From Acidobacteriota bacterium (GTDB taxonomy: Bacteria > Acidobacteriota > Terriglobia > Terriglobales > Acidobacteriaceae): a DNA stretch of 61,471 nt. Of the stretch, positions 16,961 to 26,090 are shown in pieces. The notes beneath the pieces were generated by a model. The model saw only the letters and a list, made by a program, of their open reading frames with translations. It made no database searches and was not told where the DNA came from. Both the position numbers and the translations under genes were made by a program. The stretch lies in NCBI GenBank assembly GCA_021792795.1, contig JAJYUB010000020.1, forward strand, positions 1 through 61,471, given 5' to 3'. Every line of letters starts with the position of its first letter. Positions within the stretch are counted from its first letter, which is position 1.

Positions 16961-18976
16961 GTGTATCGCACTTATCGACAAATTTTATTTGAGCGCTTTC
17001 GCGCCGTCCTGCTGGAAAAATTCCAGGTAGAACTTCCTCGCCTCACGGTGGAGGAGCCGCCCAAGGTGGAGATGGGCGACTATGCCCTGCCCATCGCGTT
17101 CGAGCTGGCGCGCACGCTTCGCAAAGCCCCGCGCAAGATCGCGGAGGAACTTGTGGCCGCCATTGGCAGCGTGCCAGGATTCACTGGGTTTGAGGTCGCA
17201 GGCGCCGGGTACATCAACTGCCGTCTGGATCGGAATGCGGCTGCGCACGCGCTGGCGATGCGAAAGGAAAACTTAGGCGTTGCCTTGTACGATGTTGGCG
17301 TTGAGCACACCAGCATCAATCCGAACAAAGCCGCGCACGTGGGCCATTTGCGCAACGCCATTCTGGGAGACACGCTGACTCGTATGTTGCGTGTCGGTTT
17401 GAACGACAGGACCCCAAATAATGTTTGGGTCCAGAACTACATTGACAACACCGGCGTCCAGGTGGCCGATGTGGTCGTCAGCCTAACGCAACTGGAAGGA
17501 ATGGGCCTCGCTGAAGTCAAGCGTTGGATGGAAGCGTTGCGCCAGCGCAACGAACGAATCGACTTTGCCTGCTGGGACCTCTATGCACGAGTCTCGCAGT
17601 GGTACGAGGCCGACCCGGAACAAAAAGAAGTCCGCAAACAAATTCGCCTGGACACGCTGCACGCGCTCGAAGTGGGCGGCAATGAGACTGCCGCAATTGC
17701 CGACCTGGTCTCCACGGCGATTGTGCGTCGTCATCTGGAAACCATGCAACGCCTCGGCATTGAGTATGATTTTCTACCGCGTGAAAGCGAAATTCTGCAT
17801 TTGCATTTTTGGGACGCCGCCTTCGCGTTGATGAAGGAAAAAGGCGTCCTGTACCAGGAGACCGAAGGCAAGAACGCCGGCTGTTGGGTGATGCGCCGCG
17901 CGGGAACGGCCGGCGCTGACGGTGAAAATCCCGATGAAGAAGCCAAGGTCATCGTGCGCTCCAACGGCACCGTGGGTTACGTCGGCAAAGACATTGCCTA
18001 TCACCTGTGGAAGTTCAACAAGTTAGGACTTGATTTTGGCAAGCGCGAGTTCCGGCGTTACGGGACACCTCCGAACGAACGCTTTTGCTGGATATCGCGT
18101 GAACCTGACCCGATGAAACCAGAAGTGGAACCTTCGTATTTTGGAAAAGCCACGGTCATCTACAACGTCATCGATTCGCGCCAAGCCGATCCGCAGAACA
18201 ATGTCATCGAAGCGCTGCGTGGCATGGGCTTCACTAGGGAAGCCGACAACTACCACCACTTCTCCTACGAAATGGTCGCGCTCACTCCCCGCTGCGCCAT
18301 GGAGCTGGGCTATCTGGTTTCCGACGAGGATCAGAAGCGCGCCTACATTGAAGTTTCCGGGCGCAAGGGCTTCGGCGTAAAGGCCGACGACCTGATCGAC
18401 AAGCTGATCGCCTCCGCACTGGCGGAGGTGAATGCACGCCATCCGGAACTGAGCGAACAGGAGCGCCAAAGCATTGCCAGCAAGATTGCGGTGGGCGCGC
18501 TGCGCTATTACATGCTGCGCTATACGCGCAACACCGTCATCGCGTTCGATTTCGAGGACGCGCTCAGCTTTGAAGGCGAGACCGGACCGTATGTGCAATA
18601 TGCCGTGGTGCGGGCCGCGAGCATTTTTCGCAAGGCCGGCATCGCGGCGGAAGACGCGCTGCGTCAATTCGCTGCCATCGATGCCACAGCCTATTTCACC
18701 GGCGAGGATGGCGACAGCCTGTGGGAGCTTTGGCTACTGGCGTCGAAGTCCGTCTATGTGCTGGAGCGCTGCATCCAGAGCACGGAGCCGGCCTACCTGG
18801 CGAAATATGCCTTTCAACTGGCGCAGCAATTCAGCAACTTCTACCATCGCCACCACATTTTGACGGAGAGCGATCCGACGCGGAAAACATTGCTGCTGGC
18901 AACCGCCGCCGTCGCCCAGCGAGAACTGCTGCGCGCGCTCGGCTGGATGGGCATCGAAGTTCCGGATGTCATGTAG
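16961..18976 (+). CDS. argS: Arginyl-tRNA synthetase
   Basis: A class I aminoacyl-tRNA synthetase that charges tRNA-Arg. The N-terminal Arg-tRNA synthetase domain has GDYALP, the HIGH-like motif is HVGH within INPNKAAHVGHLRN, and the C-terminal DALR anticodon-binding domain ends GWMGIEVPDVM. The frame is open from an ATG at 16805, but those 52 residues resemble no synthetase. A GTG at 16961 gives VYRTYRQILF, a normal N-terminus, and a protein of 671 residues. No strong ribosome site precedes either start, so the start remains uncertain. A TAAAAT-like hexamer at about 16890 may be its -10. Confidence 0.95.
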   Translation: MYRTYRQILFERFRAVLLEKFQVELPRLTVEEPPKVEMGDYALPIAFELARTLRKAPRKIAEELVAAIGSVPGFTGFEVAGAGYINCRLDRNAAAHALAMRKENLGVALYDVGVEHTSINPNKAAHVGHLRNAILGDTLTRMLRVGLNDRTPNNVWVQNYIDNTGVQVADVVVSLTQLEGMGLAEVKRWMEALRQRNERIDFACWDLYARVSQWYEADPEQKEVRKQIRLDTLHALEVGGNETAAIADLVSTAIVRRHLETMQRLGIEYDFLPRESEILHLHFWDAAFALMKEKGVLYQETEGKNAGCWVMRRAGTAGADGENPDEEAKVIVRSNGTVGYVGKDIAYHLWKFNKLGLDFGKREFRRYGTPPNERFCWISREPDPMKPEVEPSYFGKATVIYNVIDSRQADPQNNVIEALRGMGFTREADNYHHFSYEMVALTPRCAMELGYLVSDEDQKRAYIEVSGRKGFGVKADDLIDKLIASALAEVNARHPELSEQERQSIASKIAVGALRYYMLRYTRNTVIAFDFEDALSFEGETGPYVQYAVVRAASIFRKAGIAAEDALRQFAAIDATAYFTGEDGDSLWELWLLASKSVYVLERCIQSTEPAYLAKYAFQLAQQFSNFYHRHHILTESDPTRKTLLLATAAVAQRELLRALGWMGIEVPDVM

Positions 18977-19011
18977 GGCCGCTGAATGGCGACTGTAGGG
19001 CAGATTTTGTT

Positions 19012-19647
19012 TTATGGATGTTGCGCTGGAGGATCCAGGAAACTCACGGAAGCGATGGTCGCATTCCTGGTCAACAAAATCCCTGGGCCACGAATTGGGA
19101 TCGTGGTTTTTCCGTCTTCGCCCACCCATGCAGCGCCCTGCAGAAACACCGAGCATTCATCTGCCGTATCGGAATAGAATTTGACCGCACCCATGACCCG
19201 TCTTCCATCCCCAAGTTCCACTTCCACGATGGACCCTGCTTCCGGGTCAACTTGCTGCTGAATGTCCTGAAAAGTATCGTTCCATATAGAGTTTCTGGAC
19301 GTGCGCTCCGTCAGCTTGATCCAACGGAACAACCTTGCGCCGTCCTTGTTGACGTACAAGATCATCAGTAAGGCAAAAAACAGGGACAGTCCGGTCAACC
19401 AGAGGAGATTGATGCGATGGAATTGAAGCGTGTCTCCATTCGTCGCCGGGACGATGGCGACCGGCAGGCCGTTGTGCCGAACCAGGCCGTAGCCCACATA
19501 AATCAGAAAGCTGAATAGCAGCGCCTCAATGATCTTTTCCAGATCGGTCTGCTTGGCGCGTGTTGCCAGCAATTGGACAAGATATGCCGCCGTAAATCCT
19601 GGCAGCAGGACAAGCAGGATTTGCAACGCCACAGCCGTCGCTGGCAT
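19012..19647 (-). CDS. Membrane protein, DUF6338-like
   Basis: A 211-residue protein with at least three hydrophobic segments (about residues 5-27, 43-58 and 80-101) and a soluble C-terminal domain holding VEVELGDGRRVMGAVKFYSD and PGILLTRNATI. The pattern (membrane entry PGF near residue 16, LEKIIEALLFS, then a small beta-rich domain that reads GRRVMG) resembles DUF6338 proteins, whose function is unknown; the assignment is from memory of the family. It follows a 52-codon ORF by 5 bases and converges on argS. No function is proposed. Confidence 0.6.
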   Translation of the reverse strand: MPATAVALQILLVLLPGFTAAYLVQLLATRAKQTDLEKIIEALLFSFLIYVGYGLVRHNGLPVAIVPATNGDTLQFHRINLLWLTGLSLFFALLMILYVNKDGARLFRWIKLTERTSRNSIWNDTFQDIQQQVDPEAGSIVEVELGDGRRVMGAVKFYSDTADECSVFLQGAAWVGEDGKTTIPIRGPGILLTRNATIASVSFLDPPAQHP

Positions 19648-19652
19648 CGGCC

Positions 19653-19811
19653 TTAACTGTTCGCCGGTTGCGGTTGCTGGACTATTGCGACTGCGGGCTT
19701 CCTGGGTGCTCCCACAGGCGGCGGCAGCTTCACGCGCTGGGTTGCTGGCTTCGCGGAGTCAGTCGCACGCGCCCTACCCGCATTGCCGGATTTTCGGATG
19801 ACATAAGGCAT
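19653..19811 (-). CDS. Small hypothetical protein, 52 residues, Pro/Ala-rich
   Basis: A short frame on the minus strand with an ATG at 19811 preceded by GGGAG about 8 bases upstream. It encodes MPYVIRKSGNAGRAR and a Pro-rich tail VKLPPPVGAPRKPAVA. It ends 5 bases before the start of the DUF6338-like gene, which suggests translational coupling. There is no recognisable domain and the composition is basic and low-complexity. It might be a leader peptide or an upstream ORF rather than a functional protein. Confidence 0.4.
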   Translation of the reverse strand: MPYVIRKSGNAGRARATDSAKPATQRVKLPPPVGAPRKPAVAIVQQPQPANS

Positions 19812-19970
19812 CGGAGGTCTCCCACAGACCTAAGTTTACACCTCTGGCCTGGATTCCTGCCGCCGGCAGGTCGAATGCAGACCCGCATTCAAAATCGGCG
19901 GACGGCTTTTTGGTTCGAACCCAGAACAGGAAACAGGTCCTCTACCGTCCCTTTTATTGGCCGCCGTTTC

Positions 19971-21500
19971 TCATTCCTTTTCGTAGCTCCGCACCCACTC
20001 CACAATGCTGCGCACGGCCACGCCGGACGGGCCTTTCGCAATCCAGGGCTTCTGTTCTTCCATCCAGGCGACGCCGGCAATGTCGAGATGCAGCCAAGGC
20101 GTCTCGTCGACAAATTCCTTCAGGAACATGGCCGCTGTAATCGCCCCGCCATAGCGGCCGCCGGTATTCTTGATGTCTCCAATGTCGGAGACGATCATCT
20201 CGCGATACTCGTCTTCGAGAGGCAAGCGCCAGAACCGCTCGCCGGAAATCTCCACCGCTTTCTGGAAATGCTCATAGGTCGCCTCATCGTTCGAGAACAC
20301 GCCCGCATTCACCATGCCGAGCGCCACCACGCACGCGCCGGTGAGCGTCGCCGCATCGATCAAATGCGTGGCGCCCAACTGCTGCGCGTAGTGCAACCCA
20401 TCGGCCAGCACCATGCGGCCTTCGGCGTCGGTGTTCAACACCTCAATCGCTTTGCCGGACATCGCAATCGCAACATCTCCCGGCTTGTAGGCCTTGCCGG
20501 AGGGCATATTTTCCGCCGAGCAGACCACGCCGATCACGCGCACCTTCGGCTTCAGTTGCGCAATGGCGCGCATGGCCCCAATCATGGCCGCGCCGCCCGC
20601 CATGTCGTATTTCATCTTCTCCATGCCTTCGGAAGGCTTGATGGAAATGCCGCCAGTGTCGAAGGTAATGCCCTTGCCCACCAGCGCCAGCACCGGGCCG
20701 TCTTTCGGCGCGGCCTTTCCATCGGCGGGCGGCCCATAGCGCATCACGATCAGAGCCGGCGGCTCATCGGAGCCCTGCGCCACAGCCCAGAACGCGCCCA
20801 TCTTCAGCTCTTTAATTTTTTCCGTGCTGTGGACTTCGCAGGGCAATCCTTGCTCCTTGCACATCGCGGCGGCGCGTTCGCCCAGGATGGTGGGCGTCAG
20901 CCGGTTGCCGGGCTCGTTGACCAGCGCGCGGGTAAAGTTCTGCGACTCGCCGAGAATCGCGCCCTCACGAAACGCGGCCTGCACCGCTGTTTTGTCGGCG
21001 CTCGCAGGGGCCACCACGGTGAACTGCTGGATGGAGCGGTCTTTGCGGTCCGAGCGATAGGTATCCGGGTCGAAGTCGCCAACGAACGCGCCTTCCACCG
21101 CTGCGCGCGCGGCCCCGGCCAGATCCAATCCATCATGTTCCGGCAGCACAAATGTCATCTGGCGGATTTTACGCGGCTTGGCGAAGCGGACCGCAGCCCC
21201 AGCCGCCTTGCGAATCTCCGGCAGCGACAGCTTTGCAGCTTTCCCGACGCCGACAATCAACAGCCGTTTGGCTTTCAGTTCAGGCGGCGCGTGGAGCAAC
21301 AGGGTCTCGCAGGCGGTCGCGGAAAATTCACCGCTTTGTAAAGCGGGCTTGTCGGCGCTGGCGACAGCGGCGTCCTTGGTCAGCAGGACAGGCTCCGCGG
21401 CAGCGTTCTTGTCCTTGGAGGTGGAGGCGTCCGCGGCCAGCACCACCAGGAGTTCGGCCTGGAGAGATTGCAGCGATTCAAACTTCAGTTCAGTTTTCAT
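19971..21500 (-). CDS. pepA: Leucyl aminopeptidase (M17)
   Basis: A 509-residue cytosol aminopeptidase. It removes N-terminal residues from peptides using two metal ions. The N-terminal domain is poorly conserved (residues 1-170). The M17 catalytic domain has VGKGITFDTGGI, KYDMAGGAA and the signature NTDAEGRMVLADGL, which provide the Lys, Asp and Glu metal ligands and the catalytic Arg. The length matches the family. The gene lies downstream of smpB with a 120-base gap containing a hairpin repeat. GATAAT about 20 bases upstream of the ATG could be its own -10 box. Confidence 0.95.
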   Translation of the reverse strand: MKTELKFESLQSLQAELLVVLAADASTSKDKNAAAEPVLLTKDAAVASADKPALQSGEFSATACETLLLHAPPELKAKRLLIVGVGKAAKLSLPEIRKAAGAAVRFAKPRKIRQMTFVLPEHDGLDLAGAARAAVEGAFVGDFDPDTYRSDRKDRSIQQFTVVAPASADKTAVQAAFREGAILGESQNFTRALVNEPGNRLTPTILGERAAAMCKEQGLPCEVHSTEKIKELKMGAFWAVAQGSDEPPALIVMRYGPPADGKAAPKDGPVLALVGKGITFDTGGISIKPSEGMEKMKYDMAGGAAMIGAMRAIAQLKPKVRVIGVVCSAENMPSGKAYKPGDVAIAMSGKAIEVLNTDAEGRMVLADGLHYAQQLGATHLIDAATLTGACVVALGMVNAGVFSNDEATYEHFQKAVEISGERFWRLPLEDEYREMIVSDIGDIKNTGGRYGGAITAAMFLKEFVDETPWLHLDIAGVAWMEEQKPWIAKGPSGVAVRSIVEWVRSYEKE

Positions 21501-21556
21501 TGTTGGATTCGTTCCTCAAATTATCCGGTGTAGCTGCTTATTTAGATGAACCGGAG

Positions 21557-21597
21557 CCCACCCCAGCCGCAAAGAACGCGGCGAGGATGGGGCACCC
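21557..21597. repeat. Short hairpin repeat, family A copy 3
   Basis: CCCACCCCAGCCGC and GCGGCGAGGATGGGG form an imperfect stem around CAAAGAAC, followed by GCACCC. Located between smpB and pepA. Confidence 0.6.
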
Positions 21598-21623
21598 GCA
21601 GTGATTTCCGATCGCTGCCTTTT

Positions 21624-22157
21624 CTAGGCATTGCGTCGTTTGCTGGCGGCGATGGCGGCCCGGGCGTCGCGGTCGTCTTCGCGCCGCCGCTCCGTCTCGC
21701 GCTTGTCCCAGGTCTGCTTTCCTTTGGCGACGGCAATCTCGCACTTCACGCGCCCGTTGCGAAAATACAGGCGCGTGGGAATCAGCGTGAGGCCCTTCTG
21801 CTGCACCTTGCCCAGCAGCTTGCGCACTTCCTCGCCATGCAATAGCAGTTTGCGGGTCCGCATGGCATCGTGGCTGGTGTAGCCGCTGTGGGAGTAGGGT
21901 CCAATATGCAGATTCAGCAGAAACGCCTCCCCATCCTTGACCAGGCCGTAGGCGTCGCGCAGGTTCGCTTTGCCTTCGCGGATCGATTTGACCTCCGTCC
22001 CGCGCAGCACCACGCCTGCTTCAAACTTCTCCAGCAGAAAGTAATTGTGGCCAGCCTGACGGTTCTGGGCCGCGTCTCTCTCTCCGGAAGCGACAGGATC
22101 GCGCGGCTTGGGCTTTTTCGGCGGATTCGGGAGCAGATGGGTCGTTGGACGAGGCAT
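21624..22157 (-). CDS. smpB: SsrA-binding protein SmpB
   Basis: A 177-residue protein that binds tmRNA and delivers it to stalled ribosomes for trans-translation. The family core is complete: NYFLLEKFEAGVVLRGTEVKS, REGKANLRDAYG, PYSHSGY, RKLLLH and GRVKCEIAVAKGKQTWDKR. The N-terminus has an extra Pro/Lys-rich stretch of about 35 residues before the core, so the true start could be slightly internal. The C-terminal tail is basic as usual. No tmRNA gene was seen in the window. Confidence 0.96.
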   Translation of the reverse strand: MPRPTTHLLPNPPKKPKPRDPVASGERDAAQNRQAGHNYFLLEKFEAGVVLRGTEVKSIREGKANLRDAYGLVKDGEAFLLNLHIGPYSHSGYTSHDAMRTRKLLLHGEEVRKLLGKVQQKGLTLIPTRLYFRNGRVKCEIAVAKGKQTWDKRETERRREDDRDARAAIAASKRRNA

Positions 22158-22452
22158 GATTCAGCGTTTTCCACTTCAGGCACATGCGAAGGAAGCTGTC
22201 TGCGCGCCAGACCCCGCGCATTGGGGATTGTCCGAGGCCGCGCTCGACCGCTTCAACGCAGCAAGGGTCGCTGCAATTTCCCATGCTAGCACGCAAATCG
22301 AGGCGTCCACCGCAGTTGGAGATGCCGGAATCGGCGCCAAACCAGCCCGATCCCCCGATGGTATATTGATGGTAACGACCCGCCGCATTGGCCCGAGCGA
22401 AAGCGTTGCCGCTCATTCGGGTTTATCAAAAATGCCGGGATGCGCCGAGTTC

Positions 22453-24945
22453 ATGCCTTTGTCCCTTCATCTTCCTCGCGATCGCAATTTTGATATCGCC
22501 GCAAGCCCGCACCCACTCGCATGTCTGCCTGAAGTCCCGTCGCGCCGGGCCATTTCCGGGCCGCAGCCGTCTCGCTCCTTGCATTTTTTTGGATGGCCCC
22601 TCTTGTTCGCGATTGCATTCGCCGTGCAGGGAGCATTTTCTCCACTGGGCGCGGAGTCGGCGAAGAAATATTTCAAAGAAGGCAAACGCGCGGAAATTCG
22701 CGAGGACTACATCGCCGCCTACCAGGACTACCGGCAGGCATGGCTGGCAAAGCCCAAGGACATGGAATACAAGGAGTCCTACGAGCGCCTGCGCTTCCAG
22801 GCCGCCGCGCAGTACGTGGAGATGGGGAAAAAGCTACGCGACCAGGGGCAGCTCAACGACGCATTGACGGATTTTCTCCGCGCCCTGGAGGTCGATCCCA
22901 CCTATGAAGCCGCGCAGCAGGAGGCGCAACGCACGCGTGTACTGATCAATGGGTCAAACGCGCCGCAGGCGGAATCGGACCACTCCGGCGTCACCTCCGC
23001 CAGGAACCAGCGGCAGCTTCAGGACCTGGGCGGCCCGTTGCAGTTGAAACCGCTCTCCGATGCGCCCATCACCATCCACATGGTGGAGGACACGAAAGTC
23101 ATTTACAAGACGATCGGCAAGCTGGCGGGCATCAATGTGTTGTTCGATCCCGACTACACCTCAAAACGAATCCCGATCGATCTTGACCGCGTCTCGCTTG
23201 CCGACGCTCTCCGGAGCGTCGCTTTCGTATCGCAGACATTTTGGCGTCCCGTCACCCCAGACACCATCTTTGTGGCCGCCGACACGCGCACCAAGCGCAC
23301 CGAGCTGGAAGCCCAGGCGGTGCAGACGTTTTATCTGGGGAACATCACCCAGGCCAACGACCTGAACGAAGTATTGAATGCGGTGCGCAACTTGATGGAC
23401 ACCACCGTGAAAATGCAGGCGGTGCCCAGCCAGAACGCCATTGTGATGCGCGGCACCCCGGACCAGTTGCTGTTGGCGCAGAAGATCATCGACGATCTGG
23501 ACAAGGCCAAGCCGGAAGTGGTGGTCGATATCGCGGTGTTGGAAGTGAACAAAGATTTGCTGAGGAACATCGGACTGCAATTGCCCGGATCGATCGGCGT
23601 GCAACTGCAAAGCTCGACCGCGAACTCTACGACGACAGGCACGACCTCCACCATCGGCGTCACGGGCACGACCTCCACGGGCGCCGGCTTAGAGCTCAAC
23701 GACCTGGGCAACCTGAACGCCACCAATTTTGGAATTAGTATCGGTACGGCCACATTGAACATGCTGTTGACCGACTCCGACACGCGCGTCCTGCAAAACC
23801 CGCAAATCCGCGCGGTCGATGGCGAAAAGGCGACGCTGAAGATCGGATCGAAAGTCCCCATCGCCACCGGTTCGTTCTCGCCCGGCGCCGGCATTGCCGC
23901 AGCCGGAATCAGTCCGCTGGTCAGCACCCAGTTTTCCTACATCGATGTCGGCGTGACGATCGACATGCAGCCGACGATCCATTACGACGGCGACGTTTCC
24001 ATGAAGCTCCACATTGTCGTCTCCAACATCACCAGCTACAGCAACCTGGGTGGGATCGAGCAGCCGGTCATCGGACAGCAGGACTTGCAGCAGGTCATCC
24101 GCATGAGAGAGGGCCAGGCCAACCTGCTGGGGGGCATTCTGCAACACTCTGAAAGTTTGACCGTCGGAGGCACGCCGGGGCTGGGCGAAATCCCTCTCCT
24201 CAAGTACTTGTTCAGCTCCCAGCAGACCGAAACGGTGAACGACGAGATTGTTTTCGTGCTGATTCCGCATCTGGTCCGCGGCATTGACTTGAGCCCGCTC
24301 AACCTGCGCACCATCGACACCGGAACAGGCGCCAACGTAAGTTTGCGAGAGGTGCCAAAGCCCCAGGATGTTTCGTCTGCGGTCATCACTCGCACCGGCC
24401 AGCCCCCGCTTACCTTTGAGCCCAGCACGCCGCCCGTGGGGGCAGCCGAGGCGGCAAGCCAGGTCGCCACCCAAATGGCGCAGAGCGCGCAAAATGCAGG
24501 CGCGACCCCTGCGCCCGCGGGCGGAGGGCCGCCGCTGGCGCTTTCCTTCTTACCGCAACAAAGCGTGCATAAGGTCGGCAGCACATTCCAGATGCAGATG
24601 GACCTGACCGGCGGTCATGATGTCTTCTCGGTGCCGATGCAGCTGCATTACGACCCCAAGGTGCTCGAGCTGATCAATGTCGATACCGGCGATCTGCTGG
24701 CGAAAGACGGCCAGACCACCGCAACCGTGCATCGCGATGAAGGCAATGGGGATGTGACCATCAGCACCTCGCGCCCGCCGGGCGTGAAGGGGATCACCGG
24801 CAACGGCAATCTCTGCACGCTTACCTTTTTGGCCAAGGCCCCCGGCGATGCCACCGTGCAGGTGACAAAAGCTGCCGCGCGCAACAGCGCGCAATCGATC
24901 CTGCCCGTGCTTGCGGGCCCCCCAGCCGTCGTCCAGGTGCAGTAA
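22453..24945 (+). CDS. Secretin with N-terminal TPR and C-terminal cohesin domain
   Basis: A protein of about 830 residues. A hydrophobic export segment (residues 43-65) is followed by a TPR-like helical region (about 68-155, with KKLRDQGQLNDALTDFLRALEVDP). Next come N0/STN- and N1-like domains (200-350) and a secretin pore domain with VLQNPQIRAVDGEKATLKIGS and GGTPGLGEIPLLKYLF. After an Ala/Pro/Gln linker the last 140 residues read as a cohesin-like beta domain (HYDPKVLELINVDTGDLL, GDVTISTSRPPG). It should form an outer membrane channel for a type II/IV pilus-like system, and the two following pseudopilins support that. The frame extends upstream; ATG22453 is chosen for its distance to the export segment but the ribosome site is weak. 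Confidence 0.88.
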   Translation: MPLSLHLPRDRNFDIAASPHPLACLPEVPSRRAISGPQPSRSLHFFGWPLLFAIAFAVQGAFSPLGAESAKKYFKEGKRAEIREDYIAAYQDYRQAWLAKPKDMEYKESYERLRFQAAAQYVEMGKKLRDQGQLNDALTDFLRALEVDPTYEAAQQEAQRTRVLINGSNAPQAESDHSGVTSARNQRQLQDLGGPLQLKPLSDAPITIHMVEDTKVIYKTIGKLAGINVLFDPDYTSKRIPIDLDRVSLADALRSVAFVSQTFWRPVTPDTIFVAADTRTKRTELEAQAVQTFYLGNITQANDLNEVLNAVRNLMDTTVKMQAVPSQNAIVMRGTPDQLLLAQKIIDDLDKAKPEVVVDIAVLEVNKDLLRNIGLQLPGSIGVQLQSSTANSTTTGTTSTIGVTGTTSTGAGLELNDLGNLNATNFGISIGTATLNMLLTDSDTRVLQNPQIRAVDGEKATLKIGSKVPIATGSFSPGAGIAAAGISPLVSTQFSYIDVGVTIDMQPTIHYDGDVSMKLHIVVSNITSYSNLGGIEQPVIGQQDLQQVIRMREGQANLLGGILQHSESLTVGGTPGLGEIPLLKYLFSSQQTETVNDEIVFVLIPHLVRGIDLSPLNLRTIDTGTGANVSLREVPKPQDVSSAVITRTGQPPLTFEPSTPPVGAAEAASQVATQMAQSAQNAGATPAPAGGGPPLALSFLPQQSVHKVGSTFQMQMDLTGGHDVFSVPMQLHYDPKVLELINVDTGDLLAKDGQTTATVHRDEGNGDVTISTSRPPGVKGITGNGNLCTLTFLAKAPGDATVQVTKAAARNSAQSILPVLAGPPAVVQVQ

Positions 24946-24986
24946 ACTGGAGACGTAGGGAGCGTTTCGCAAGGGAGTTGAAAAAG

Positions 24987-25592
24987 ATGGATGCGAATCG
25001 CGGAAACCAGGTCCCGGCGGCGACACATTTTTCAACCCCACTCAAGCCAGAAGACGGCTTGAATGGGCCACCGGCGATCATGCGCCGGAGGGCCCCCGCG
25101 CCGCGGATTTTCGGCGGACGCCTCTGCCGCCGGACGGCATGGCCGGGACGAAGTCAGCAGGGATTGACCCTGGTTGAGTTGATCGTGACCGTCGCGATTC
25201 TCGGCATTCTGGCCTCGGTGGCCTATCCCATCGCGCGCTTCCAGATCCAGCGGCAAAAGGAACAGGTCCTTCGCGACGATCTTTGGACGATGCGGCGCGC
25301 CATCGATAAATACAAAGACGCCGCGGACCGGCACGCGTTTGAAACTTCGATCGACAGCAACGGATATCCACCGGACCTGGACACCCTGGTCAACGGCGTC
25401 GATGTCCAGGACCACAAGGTGAAATTCCTGCGTCAAATTCCCGTCGATCCCATGACGGGCAAAAAAGACTGGGTGCTGCGCTCCATGCAGGACGATCCGG
25501 ACAGCGATACCTGGGGCGGTCAGAACGTGTTCGACGTGCATTCGGCCTCCGACGGCACGGCGCTGGACGGGACAAAGTACAACACATGGTAG
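24987..25592 (+). CDS. Type II secretion-like pseudopilin (GspG type)
   Basis: A 201-residue pseudopilin. A long basic leader (about 48 residues) ends in the prepilin peptidase site QQGLTLVELIVTVAILGILA, with cleavage after Gly and Glu at +5. The C-terminal part has DPDSDTWGGQNVFDVHS, the metal-binding loop type seen in GspG. A TTG nine bases earlier is open, but ATG24987 is about 10 bases from AAGGGA and is preferred. The leader is unusually long for a class III signal. The gene starts 41 bases after the secretin, and its stop overlaps another open start of the next pilin gene. Confidence 0.88.
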   Translation: MDANRGNQVPAATHFSTPLKPEDGLNGPPAIMRRRAPAPRIFGGRLCRRTAWPGRSQQGLTLVELIVTVAILGILASVAYPIARFQIQRQKEQVLRDDLWTMRRAIDKYKDAADRHAFETSIDSNGYPPDLDTLVNGVDVQDHKVKFLRQIPVDPMTGKKDWVLRSMQDDPDSDTWGGQNVFDVHSASDGTALDGTKYNTW

Positions 25593-25606
25593 CTGAGAGA
25601 CAATCG

Positions 25607-26068
25607 ATGTTGGGTCAATTCCGCGCCGTGCTTTTCAAAACACGGTCCTGGAATCCACGTCCGAATGCTCGCCGCTCGCTTCGGCAACAGGGTGGCTTTA
25701 CGCTGGTGGAGCTGATGGTCGTGATGGCCATCATGGCGGTCCTGATGGCGGTGGCAATACCCAGCTTCATCTCCGCGATCCGCAGCGCCAAGGAAGCGGC
25801 GCTGCGCGAGGACCTGCATACCATGCGCGACGCCATCGAGCAGTACACTGAAGATAAAGAGGCGGCCCCGCAGTCCCTGGACGATCTGGTGCAGTCCGGC
25901 TATCTGGTTTCGATTCCCGTCGATCCCATGACCCACAGCAACACGACATGGGTCGCCGACCAGTCCGACACCTACACCAGCGTGGACCAATCGCAGACCG
26001 GCATCAATGAAGTCCACAGCGGTTCCGACCTGATCGGCAGCAACGGCGAGCCCTATTCGCAATGGTGA
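25607..26068 (+). CDS. Second type II secretion-like pseudopilin
   Basis: A 153-residue pseudopilin with a 30-residue basic leader. The processing site is QQGGFTLVELMVVMAIMAVL (Gly-Phe, Glu at +5), followed by a long hydrophobic helix. The soluble part has RSAKEAALREDLHTMRDAIEQY and ends GSDLIGSNGEPYSQW, parallel in layout to the preceding pilin. They look like paralogues that may copolymerise. ATG25607 has GAGAG about 8 bases upstream; an ATG at 25586 overlaps the previous stop. The cognate ATPase, inner membrane platform and prepilin peptidase are not in the window. Confidence 0.88.
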   Translation: MLGQFRAVLFKTRSWNPRPNARRSLRQQGGFTLVELMVVMAIMAVLMAVAIPSFISAIRSAKEAALREDLHTMRDAIEQYTEDKEAAPQSLDDLVQSGYLVSIPVDPMTHSNTTWVADQSDTYTSVDQSQTGINEVHSGSDLIGSNGEPYSQW

Positions 26069-26090
26069 TGCGACCTGGAAGACGGACACC

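Noticed and set aside
19856-19934. tRNA-like element: TTTGG-TTCGAAC-CCAGA resembles a T arm, with a weak acceptor match upstream
   Set aside because: No D arm or anticodon arm of normal size fits, and the hairpins CCTGCC/GGCAGG and GAATGC/GCATTC occupy the wrong positions. Probably chance or terminator hairpins of pepA.
24978-24986. TTG start for the first pseudopilin
   Set aside because: It is only 1 base from AAGGGA; the ATG at 24987 has normal spacing.
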